10,915 nt of DNA from Phascolarctobacterium sp. (GTDB lineage Bacteria > Bacillota > Negativicutes > Acidaminococcales > Acidaminococcaceae). The notes under the pieces are model-generated. The model ran no database searches, was not told the DNA's origin, and was given only the letters and a program-made list of their open reading frames with translations. This document shows positions 1-4,771 of this stretch, piece after piece. The position numbers and the translations under genes were made by a program. The first letter of the stretch is position 1. Each line of letters starts with the position of its first letter. The stretch spans positions 1 to 10,915 of the forward strand of contig JAEDNJ010000038.1 in assembly GCA_016302525.1 (NCBI GenBank), given 5' to 3'.

Positions 1-9
1 TTTTTGCAT
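1..9 (-). CDS. 5' end of the gene downstream of dnaN (partial, three codons)
   Basis: On the minus strand an AGGAGG (complement of 15-20) overlaps the dnaN stop codon and is followed after 5 nt by ATG CAA AAA, which runs off the window edge. This is a well-formed start, so the next gene of the dnaA-dnaN operon very likely begins here. In Bacillota this slot is usually yaaA (S4-domain RNA-binding protein) or recF. Three residues (M-Q-K) cannot decide, so the identity is inferred from synteny only. The Shine-Dalgarno lying over the dnaN stop suggests translational coupling. Confidence 0.6.
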
Positions 10-18
10 CCTTACCTC

Positions 19-1128
19 CTAAAATACTACTCTAACAGGAGTAACAATGTAGGTATAGCTATCGTCACCCAGAGCTTTGACACAGACAGGACTTAAAGAA
101 GTATTTAAGGAGAAAATAACCTCTTCACTTTCCATGTTCTTGAGAATATCCATCACATATTGGGAATTGAAGGCTACATTGAGATTATCTCCCTCAGATT
201 CACAATTTACAATTTCTCTGCCAGTTCCTGAGGCAGGATTGCTGGATGTTAAAGTCATCACATTACCGTTAATATTAAATTTGATAATACTATATTCACC
301 GTCACTAGAGAAGAGAGACACACGCTCTACTGCGCCAGCTAATTCCTTAACCTTCACCTTGGCGGTTACAGCAAATTTAGCAGGAATAACCCTTCTGTAA
401 TCAGGGAATTTGCCCTCGATTAAGCGGGAAACGATGATAACATTCTCAATGACAACCATAATTTGATTTTTTAAGAGAGAAATCTTCACCGTTTGGGGTA
501 CATCAGAGTTAAGATTTCTGGCAATCTCCGCTAGAACCTTAGCAGGAATAATGAGGCTTATAGGCTCTGCGTTTTCCTGAGCAATGGATTTAATCGCCAG
601 TCTATGGGTATTAGTGCCCACACAGGTAATATTATCGCTGTTGACATCAAAGAGAATACCCGTAAAGAGAGGCCGTGACTCATCCGTAGAGCAGGCATAA
701 ATAGTCTTGCGGATTAAGTCCTTAATTTTATCATCAGAAATTTCAATAGACTTATCACCATCAAAGAGAGGGAATTTCGGAAAATCCTCTTCACTCATCA
801 AGAGCAGCTTAAATTCAGAAGCGCTGGAGGTGATAGTTATATTTTTCGTGGCAATATTCTTTTCAATAGTAATTTCTTCACCAGAAAATTTTCTAATCAG
901 CTCAGAAAGATATTTAGCAGAAACGACAATTTCACCTGGCTCTAAAATTTGTGCATCAGTAGTACAGGAAATAGCCATGTTTAAATCCATAGCCTGAAGC
1001 TCAATCTTATCCTCTAAGGTCAAAATATGAATGCCCGAGAAAATAGGTGTACTAGGTTTAGAAACAATGGCTTTTTGAACAATTTGAATGGCTTTATTTA
1101 AGGCATCAGAATTACAGGTAATCTTCAT
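19..1128 (-). CDS. dnaN: DNA polymerase III beta subunit (sliding clamp)
   Basis: DnaN forms the homodimeric ring that tethers polymerase III to DNA and docks many replication and repair proteins. The 369-residue product has the usual length and the three-fold repeated clamp architecture. Recognisable points are the N-terminal MKITCNSDALNKAIQIVQKA, the central EFKLLLMSEEDFPKFP and SRPLFTGILFD segments, FPDYRRVIP, and a C-terminal VTPVRVVF, the position of the conserved pocket-forming P-x-R. The start is well supported by AAGGAGG (complement of 1140-1146), 11 nt upstream of the ATG. It lies 251 bp downstream of dnaA on the same strand. I see no convincing separate promoter in the gap (a TATAAT-like stretch lies in the unwinding region but has no good -35), so dnaN is probably co-transcribed with dnaA through oriC. 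A DnaA box touches the region just before its start codon. Confidence 0.97.
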   Translation of the reverse strand: MKITCNSDALNKAIQIVQKAIVSKPSTPIFSGIHILTLEDKIELQAMDLNMAISCTTDAQILEPGEIVVSAKYLSELIRKFSGEEITIEKNIATKNITITSSASEFKLLLMSEEDFPKFPLFDGDKSIEISDDKIKDLIRKTIYACSTDESRPLFTGILFDVNSDNITCVGTNTHRLAIKSIAQENAEPISLIIPAKVLAEIARNLNSDVPQTVKISLLKNQIMVVIENVIIVSRLIEGKFPDYRRVIPAKFAVTAKVKVKELAGAVERVSLFSSDGEYSIIKFNINGNVMTLTSSNPASGTGREIVNCESEGDNLNVAFNSQYVMDILKNMESEEVIFSLNTSLSPVCVKALGDDSYTYIVTPVRVVF

Positions 1129-1137
1129 TTATACACA
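1129..1137 (+). promoter_or_regulatory. DnaA box TTATACACA
   Basis: Perfect match to TTWTNCACA. It sits between the dnaN start codon and its Shine-Dalgarno, on the far side of the AT-rich unwinding stretch from the other boxes, so it could delimit the unwound region or affect dnaN expression. Confidence 0.7.
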
Positions 1138-1160
1138 AGCCTCCTTTTATCTTGATAGCT

Positions 1161-1177
1161 ATTATATATTTATAAAA
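1161..1177. other. Putative DNA unwinding element
   Basis: A 17-bp stretch of only A and T (ATTATATATT followed by TATAAAA) lies directly next to the DnaA-trio run. This composition and position match the strand-opening site of Bacillus-type origins. Confidence 0.75.
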
Positions 1178-1195
1178 TAGTAGTCGTAGTAGTAA
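1178..1195 (+). promoter_or_regulatory. DnaA-trio array
   Basis: The plus strand reads TAG TAG TCG TAG TAG TAA. Five of six triplets fit the DnaA-trio pattern (3'-G/A-A-T/A-5') on which the DnaA filament forms on single-stranded DNA; the third (TCG) is off-pattern. A GCGC (1196-1199) separates the array from the nearest DnaA box at 1209-1217, and AT-only DNA follows on the other side. Confidence 0.85.
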
Positions 1196-1197
1196 GC

Positions 1198-1217
1198 GCT
1201 GTTGATAGTGTGGAAAA
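1198..1217 (-). repeat. Composite oriC module, copy 1 (DnaA box TTTTCCACA plus ATCAACAGC)
   Basis: On the minus strand a DnaA box (1209-1217) is followed after 2 bp by ATCAACAGC (1198-1206). The same 20-bp unit recurs in the opposite orientation at 1284-1303 with 19 of 20 positions identical. This copy directly abuts the GC cluster and trio array, so its box is the natural loading site for the trio filament. Confidence 0.8.
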
Positions 1218-1262
1218 GTGGGAAATATCCCGTAGCTAAGCAGTTTTTCCTCTGTACATAAG

Positions 1263-1281
1263 GCTGTTGATGAGCGGAAAA
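1263..1281 (-). repeat. Composite oriC module, degenerate copy
   Basis: The plus strand has GCTGTTGAT then GAGC then GGAAAA: the same outer parts as the 20-bp module at 1198-1217, but one base shorter and with the DnaA box core broken. Together with 1284-1303 it forms a nested inverted repeat. Confidence 0.55.
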
Positions 1282-1283
1282 AG

Positions 1284-1303
1284 TTTTCCACAATATCAAC
1301 AGC
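1284..1303 (+). repeat. Composite oriC module, copy 2 (DnaA box TTTTCCACA plus ATCAACAGC)
   Basis: DnaA box 1284-1292, a 2-bp spacer, then ATCAACAGC 1295-1303. Its reverse complement matches 1198-1217 at 19 of 20 positions. It has no trio array beside it, so it may serve as a bridging or accessory DnaA site. Confidence 0.8.
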
Positions 1304-1332
1304 TAAAATTTCTATCAACAAATCCTTAAAAG

Positions 1333-1341
1333 TTATCCACA
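1333..1341 (+). promoter_or_regulatory. DnaA box TTATCCACA
   Basis: Perfect high-affinity DnaA box, 22 bp (two helical turns) from the next box in the same orientation. Confidence 0.9.
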
Positions 1342-1353
1342 GAAATTTACAGG

Positions 1354-1378
1354 GTTATCCACAAAAAATGTGGATAAC
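1354..1378. promoter_or_regulatory. Inverted pair of DnaA boxes
   Basis: Two perfect boxes, TTATCCACA (1355-1363) and TGTGGATAA (1369-1377), form a palindrome with 10-bp arms around AAAAA. It ends 1 bp from the dnaA stop codon. On the dnaA transcript it could fold into a hairpin, but no U-run follows, so I do not call it a terminator. Confidence 0.9.
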
Positions 1379-1379
1379 T

Positions 1380-2735
1380 TTATTGCTTAATCATTTCCAT
1401 GATTTTCGCTACATCTTCCTTAACCTTAAGCTCTGTTTTAAGGGATTTACTTATTTTCTCATAGGCGTGCAGGGCTGTGGTATGGTCTCTTTTGCCAAAG
1501 AGCTCGCCGATTTTGGGGTAGGAAAGGTCTGCTAATTCACGACACAGGTACATGGCTATCTGGCGTGGATAAACAATGCTTTGCGTACGCTTTTTATTGT
1601 ATAGCTCTTCGGTTTTAATTTTGTAGAATTGTGCGACTGCCTTGGTGATACTGTCAAAGGTTATGACGGCTTGCACAGTATTAATATTCATGTCGTTGAG
1701 AACCTTTTGGGCTGTTTCTATCGTAATAGGCATATCCATAAAAGAGGTGTAGGCTACGAGCTTGGTATAAGCGCCTTCAATTTCACGAATATTGGTCGTA
1801 ATATTGGTAGCTAAGAGGGTAATGACATCATTAGGAAGCTCAATATTATCATTGTTAGCCTTTTGACGAATAATCGCCATACGGGTTTCTAAATCGGGAG
1901 CCTGCACATCTGCCTGCAATCCCTGCTCAAAACGGGTACGCAGACGATCCTCAAGGGTCTCGATTTCTTTAGGAGGACGGTCACTGGAGATAATAATCTG
2001 CTTATTCGCGTCATGCAGAGCGTTGAAGGTGTGGAAGAATTCCTCCTGTGTGCGCTCCTTGCCCTTTAAGAACTGAATATCGTCGACAATGAGGCAGTCA
2101 ATGTTGCGATATTTTTGACGGATAAAATCGGTGGTCTTTTTTTGGATGGACTGAATAATTTCATTCGTAAAGGTTTCGCAGGATAAATAGAGAACCTTCT
2201 TGTTAGGATCATTCTTGATAATACGATTGCCGATAGCGTGCATGAGGTGGGTTTTACCCAGACCAGAGCCTCCATAAATAAAGAGAGGATTATAGGAATT
2301 GCCAGGATTATCCGCAACATTGGAGGCAGCTGCAAAAGCTAGTCTATTAGAGTTGCCCACAATGAAGTTTTCAAAAATGTATTTCGGATTAAGATTGGAA
2401 GACTGCCTTTCTACATGGACCTCACTAGGCTGCTCAGAAGGAGAGGCTGGCTCTGGCAAAGGCTGAGGAGCCGTTGTTGGGGCAGGATGATCTTCTGTCT
2501 CAATGATAAAAGCTAGGGGATTGCCGGTAATTTCTGCTAAAACTTCTTCAAATTTGGCAGCATATCTATCCTGGAGCATTTTCTTGAAAAAGGAATTTTG
2601 TACTGATACCTTTAGATATGTCTCCGTTACCTCTAAAGGCATAATCGGCTCTATCCAAACCTTATAGACAGCATCACTAGTAGATTCCTTTATCTTATCT
2701 GTGAATTTAACCCAGATTTCGAATAAATCGTACAT
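1380..2735 (-). CDS. dnaA: Chromosomal replication initiator protein DnaA
   Basis: DnaA is the AAA+ ATPase that binds DnaA boxes, melts oriC and recruits the helicase. The 451-residue product has the full four-domain layout. Domain I is roughly residues 1-80. Domain II is a short proline/glutamate-rich linker, about 83-110. Domain III is the AAA+ core, with Walker A GGSGLGKT at 155-162, Walker B LIVDD at 215-219, the arginine-rich DRLRTRF near 263-269 and sensor-2 IREIEG at 316-321. Domain IV is a helix-turn-helix with the DnaA signature (IGELFGKRDHTTALHAYEKI, 409-428). The start is preceded by GGAAGGA on the minus strand (AAGGA is the complement of 2744-2748), 8 nt away. A promoter with an internal DnaA box lies about 90 bp upstream, which predicts autoregulation. 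The gene is complete with nothing missing. Confidence 0.99.
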   Translation of the reverse strand: MYDLFEIWVKFTDKIKESTSDAVYKVWIEPIMPLEVTETYLKVSVQNSFFKKMLQDRYAAKFEEVLAEITGNPLAFIIETEDHPAPTTAPQPLPEPASPSEQPSEVHVERQSSNLNPKYIFENFIVGNSNRLAFAAASNVADNPGNSYNPLFIYGGSGLGKTHLMHAIGNRIIKNDPNKKVLYLSCETFTNEIIQSIQKKTTDFIRQKYRNIDCLIVDDIQFLKGKERTQEEFFHTFNALHDANKQIIISSDRPPKEIETLEDRLRTRFEQGLQADVQAPDLETRMAIIRQKANNDNIELPNDVITLLATNITTNIREIEGAYTKLVAYTSFMDMPITIETAQKVLNDMNINTVQAVITFDSITKAVAQFYKIKTEELYNKKRTQSIVYPRQIAMYLCRELADLSYPKIGELFGKRDHTTALHAYEKISKSLKTELKVKEDVAKIMEMIKQ

Positions 2736-2826
2736 AATTCATGTCCTTCCTAAGATGATTTTTATAGTAAAAATTGTCTTGTTTTTTCGCTTCTGTACTG
2801 ACCTAAAAAATCAGATAGTTACCTAT

Positions 2827-2855
2827 ATTTTATCAGACTGTGGATAACTTTGCAA
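2827..2855 (-). promoter_or_regulatory. dnaA promoter with embedded DnaA box
   Basis: On the minus strand TTGCAA (2855-2850, 4 of 6 to the -35 consensus) is followed after exactly 17 bp by TAAAAT (2832-2827, 5 of 6 to the -10). A perfect DnaA box (2839-2847) occupies the spacer. DnaA binding there would block RNA polymerase, the classic autorepression layout. The predicted transcript start near 2820 gives a leader of about 85 nt. Confidence 0.65.
2839..2847 (-). promoter_or_regulatory. DnaA box TTATCCACA upstream of dnaA
   Basis: Perfect high-affinity box on the minus strand, the only consensus box in the dnaA-rpmH gap. It lies between the -35 and -10 hexamers of the dnaA promoter. Confidence 0.88.
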
Positions 2856-3013
2856 TTATTTTAGGTCTATTTCTTGAAAATAGCTCATTGAAGAGACTGG
2901 TGCGATATTTTTGAGTTTAGAGTTAAATATTATCCTAGAATAGGTTTAGAGCTAGCAGGCTCGTTTTAGAACAAAAAATTACAATTATTTATATGTAGCA
3001 AGGTAAATTTTGC

Positions 3014-3042
3014 TTGACGAAAGCTTCTATTTCCAATATAAT
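3014..3042 (+). promoter_or_regulatory. rpmH promoter P1 (vegetative sigma)
   Basis: TTGACG (3014-3019) and TATAAT (3037-3042) are separated by 17 bp: 5 of 6 and 6 of 6 matches at optimal spacing, the best promoter in the window. A start near 3049 would leave a leader of about 190 nt before rpmH. Confidence 0.85.
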
Positions 3043-3139
3043 AGTTTGGTAATAGTCTACAATTACACTATCTATGTCAAATTTTATGCATAGTAAGGTC
3101 CTGAGTTCGCAAATTATATTTTTCTACAGAGCGGTTTTT

Positions 3140-3169
3140 TTGTCTGGCTACTGCCGCAGCCAATATAAT
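3140..3169 (+). promoter_or_regulatory. Candidate rpmH promoter P2
   Basis: TATAAT (3164-3169) lies in the same CCAATATAAT context as P1. The best -35 is TTGTCT (3140-3145) with 18-bp spacing, 4 of 6. It would give a leader of about 60 nt. The -10 is perfect but the -35 is weak. Confidence 0.45.
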
Positions 3170-3237
3170 TTCTAGCTATCAATTCAGAAACATAGAATTT
3201 GATAAAAATTTTTCAATGAAGAAGGAGGGAATATCGA

Positions 3238-3372
3238 ATGAAACGTACTTTTCAACCTAACAATCTCAGAAGAAAAAGAACCCATGGTTTCAGAGAAAGA
3301 ATGAAAACTTTGGGCGGTCGTCAAGTTCTTAAAAGAAGACGTGCTAGAGGCAGAAAGAAACTCTCTGCATAA
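3238..3372 (+). CDS. rpmH: 50S ribosomal protein L34
   Basis: L34 is a small, strongly basic protein of the large ribosomal subunit. The 44-residue product starts [20 protein letters not shown] and ends in an arginine/lysine-rich tail with KLSA; it matches the family almost throughout and has the standard length. AAGGAGG (3222-3228) lies 9 nt before the ATG. It is the first gene of the plus-strand cluster, behind one or two vegetative promoters, and is followed within 9 bp by a strong hairpin, so it can be made in excess of the genes behind it. The rpmH-rnpA pairing is nearly universal in bacteria. Confidence 0.98.
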   Translation: MKRTFQPNNLRRKRTHGFRERMKTLGGRQVLKRRRARGRKKLSA

Positions 3373-3380
3373 GATTATTA

Positions 3381-3408
3381 AATAGGCCGCGAAAGTGGCC
3401 TATTTTTT
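3381..3408 (+). terminator. Terminator/attenuator between rpmH and rnpA
   Basis: AATAGGCCGC and GTGGCCTATT pair over 10 bp (one G-U) and are closed by a GAAA tetraloop. A run of six T (3403-3408) follows. It sits between rpmH and rnpA with no clear promoter after it, so it more likely reduces than abolishes read-through. Confidence 0.88.
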
Positions 3409-3426
3409 CCATGCAAAGAGGTATTC

Positions 3427-3432
3427 AGAGGT
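3427..3432 (+). promoter_or_regulatory. rnpA ribosome binding site that decides the start
   Basis: AGAGGT lies 8 nt before the ATG at 3441, whereas the upstream in-frame ATG at 3411 follows the terminator T-run and has no Shine-Dalgarno. The site is the second half of a perfect 10-bp tandem repeat (AGAGGTATTC at 3417-3426 and 3427-3436). Confidence 0.7.
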
Positions 3433-3440
3433 ATTCTGAA

Positions 3441-3812
3441 ATGCAACACACCTATTCTTTTAGAAACATCAATCGTTTAAAATCTAAAGAAAGCTTTCAA
3501 GCAGTATATAACCAGGGACATTCTTTTGTAGACAGGATGTCAATTTTTTATGTTCTTACGGATCAGGATGAAAGCGTTAGGCTTGGTCTGGCTGTTGGCA
3601 AGAAGCTTGGCTGTGCAGTTGTAAGAAATCATCTTAAAAGAATGATGCGGGAGGTTTTCCGCAAGCACAGACATGAGCTTAAGGAAGGTATTCGTATTGT
3701 TTGGGTGGCTCGACGTAGATTAGTTCAAGCTCACTTACCTGTTTTTGAACGTACATTTTTAACACTGGCAAAAAAGGCGGCGTTATTAAAGGAAGCGAAC
3801 ACTAATGATTAG
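3441..3812 (+). CDS. rnpA: Ribonuclease P protein component
   Basis: RnpA is the protein cofactor of RNase P, which removes 5' leaders from pre-tRNA together with the catalytic RNA. From the ATG at 3441 the product has 123 residues, normal for the family. It opens with [19 protein letters not shown] (the conserved R-L-K-x-x-x-x-F region, residues 8-26). The RNA-binding signature is [20 protein letters not shown] (53-72), where the usual R-N-R reads R-N-H; the K-R and R-E positions are kept. A frame-consistent ATG at 3411 would add ten residues, but it lies directly after a terminator and lacks a Shine-Dalgarno. The last codons overlap the yidD start by 8 bp, so the two are probably translationally coupled. 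No RNase P RNA gene is seen here. Confidence 0.96.
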   Translation: MQHTYSFRNINRLKSKESFQAVYNQGHSFVDRMSIFYVLTDQDESVRLGLAVGKKLGCAVVRNHLKRMMREVFRKHRHELKEGIRIVWVARRRLVQAHLPVFERTFLTLAKKAALLKEANTND

Positions 3813-4029
3813 TTCCTTGATAAAAAAAATACTTATTCTTTGTATTAGATTTTATCAGATTTTCATTTCCCCACTGTTTCCCCCGCGCTGCAGGTTTTAC
3901 CCTACCTGTTCATCCTACGCTATTGAAGCAATTGAAAAAAAGGGTGCTATTAAGGGAGGCTGGATGGCCCTTAAGCGTATTTGCAAATGTCATCCCTTTC
4001 ATCCCGGAGGCTATGACCCCGTTGAATAG
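3805..4029 (+). CDS. yidD: Membrane protein insertion efficiency factor YidD
   Basis: YidD is a small membrane-associated protein thought to assist YidC-dependent insertion. The 74-residue product has a hydrophobic, basic N-terminus ([20 protein letters not shown], amphipathic helix, about 6-25). It then shows the family signature [14 protein letters not shown] with two cysteines, and a C-terminal [15 protein letters not shown]. Length and motifs are typical. The start overlaps the rnpA stop (ATGATTAG arrangement). AAAGGA at 3788-3793 is 11 nt upstream, slightly long, so coupling with rnpA is likely. yidC follows after a 46-bp gap. Confidence 0.96.
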   Translation: MISSLIKKILILCIRFYQIFISPLFPPRCRFYPTCSSYAIEAIEKKGAIKGGWMALKRICKCHPFHPGGYDPVE

Positions 4030-4063
4030 GTCGTAGCAAGGTAACTGTATTTCTTATTGAATG

Positions 4064-4069
4064 AGGAGG
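4064..4069 (+). promoter_or_regulatory. yidC ribosome binding site
   Basis: A perfect AGGAGG lies 6 nt before the in-frame GTG at 4076. The more upstream ATG at 4061 overlaps this site and would place the Shine-Dalgarno inside the coding sequence, so GTG is the preferred start. Confidence 0.85.
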
Positions 4070-4075
4070 AAAATT

Positions 4076-4753
4076 GTGGATTTTCTCAGTAACATTGTTC
4101 AACAGGTTTTAGGTGTATTCTACGGTTTAACCAAAACCTTAGGATTTCCTAACTATGGTGTTGCCATTATTTTAATGACCATCGTAGTAAAAATGCTATT
4201 GTATCCTCTTACAAAAAAACAAATTGAATCAACAAAAGCAATGATGTCGATTCAACCGAAAATGAAGGCCTTACAAGAAAAATATAAGAATGATAAGCAG
4301 CGCCTGAACATGGAATTGGCTAACCTTTATAAAACCGAGGGCGTTAATCCCTTAGCTGGCTGCTTACCCTTATTAGTGCAAATGCCTATCATGATTGGTA
4401 TTTTCTATGGTATTCGCGATTTTAACTATGTAGGCTCTTCTACATTCTTAATTTGGGACATTGCCAAAAGCTTTGACGATATCAATAAAGCTGCAGGCTT
4501 TGCTGCTGCCATGCCTTATTTGTTCTGGCCTGTGCTGTCTGCTGCCTCCTCTTTAGTTGTATCTATCATGAGCATGCCCGCTGGTGGTGCTTCTGGCGCT
4601 GCTGGTATGCAAAACAAAATGATGACCTATGGTATGCCTATTTTTATTGGTTATATCAGTGTTGGCTTCCCTACTGGTCTGGTAATTTATTGGGTAGTGA
4701 TGAACCTTGTTCAAATTGTCCAACAAAAATACATGATGCAGGGAACACATTAA
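4076..4753 (+). CDS. yidC: Membrane protein insertase YidC/Oxa1 (SpoIIIJ-like)
   Basis: YidC inserts membrane proteins with or without the Sec translocon. From GTG 4076 the product has 225 residues and consists of the conserved Oxa1 core only, without a lipobox signal or large periplasmic domain. Hydrophobic segments lie at about 28-45, 95-115 (LLVQMPIMIGIFYGI), 150-170 and 185-212. Between the first two is the charged cytoplasmic helical hairpin (KQIESTKAMMSIQPKMKALQ onward, then VNPLAGCLPLL). FPTGLVIYWVVMNLVQIVQQ near the end is the classic final segment. The functionally important positive residue in the first core segment is Lys39 rather than the common Arg. A GTG start with a perfect AGGAGG is preferred over ATG 4061. 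It sits between yidD and jag, the usual arrangement in Bacillota. Confidence 0.96.
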   Translation: MDFLSNIVQQVLGVFYGLTKTLGFPNYGVAIILMTIVVKMLLYPLTKKQIESTKAMMSIQPKMKALQEKYKNDKQRLNMELANLYKTEGVNPLAGCLPLLVQMPIMIGIFYGIRDFNYVGSSTFLIWDIAKSFDDINKAAGFAAAMPYLFWPVLSAASSLVVSIMSMPAGGASGAAGMQNKMMTYGMPIFIGYISVGFPTGLVIYWVVMNLVQIVQQKYMMQGTH

Positions 4754-4771
4754 TTATTAGGAGTTAAAAAT

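Larger units (their letters stand above)
1129..1379. other. oriC: oriC, dnaA-dnaN intergenic part with unwinding region
   Basis: This non-coding gap holds six matches to the DnaA-box consensus TTWTNCACA: 1129-1137 (+), 1209-1217 (-), 1284-1292 (+), 1333-1341 (+), 1355-1363 (+) and 1369-1377 (-). It also holds a DnaA-trio run (1178-1195), a GCGC cluster (1196-1199) and an AT-only stretch (1161-1177). Read on the minus strand the order is DnaA box, GC cluster, trios, AT-rich DNA. This is the order known for the basal unwinding system of Bacillus subtilis oriC, also between dnaA and dnaN. The genes on either side diverge away from this region, consistent with bidirectional replication starting here. 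Initiation itself is inferred, not observed. Confidence 0.93.
2736..3237. other. Divergent dnaA/rpmH intergenic region
   Basis: This 502-bp AT-rich region holds the dnaA promoter and one DnaA box at its left end and two candidate rpmH promoters at its right end. Between about 2868 and 3010 I find no ORF, no clear DnaA box and no strong hairpin. In Bacillus subtilis the equivalent region carries extra box clusters (incA/incB). Here only one perfect box is present, so the box-rich part of this origin is on the dnaN side. Confidence 0.75.

Noticed and set aside
1112..1321. 69-codon minus-strand open frame across oriC
   Set aside because: It overlaps the dnaN start in another frame, covers DnaA boxes and the trio array, has no ribosome binding site and resembles no protein.
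1354..1378. Palindrome after dnaA as an intrinsic terminator
   Set aside because: On the dnaA strand the stem is followed by CCTGT, not by a U-run. Its arms are perfect DnaA boxes, which explain the symmetry.
2943..2970. Sequence resembling a type II CRISPR repeat/tracrRNA anti-repeat (GGTTTAGAGCTA, later GTTTTAGA)
   Set aside because: The likeness is limited to a few AT-rich bases; there is no repeat array, spacer, cas gene or convincing anti-repeat fold. It is a chance match in intergenic DNA.
3411..3440. Ten extra N-terminal codons of rnpA from ATG 3411
   Set aside because: This ATG is 2 bp after the terminator T-run and has no Shine-Dalgarno, while ATG 3441 has AGAGGT at 8 nt and gives the family-typical N-terminus.
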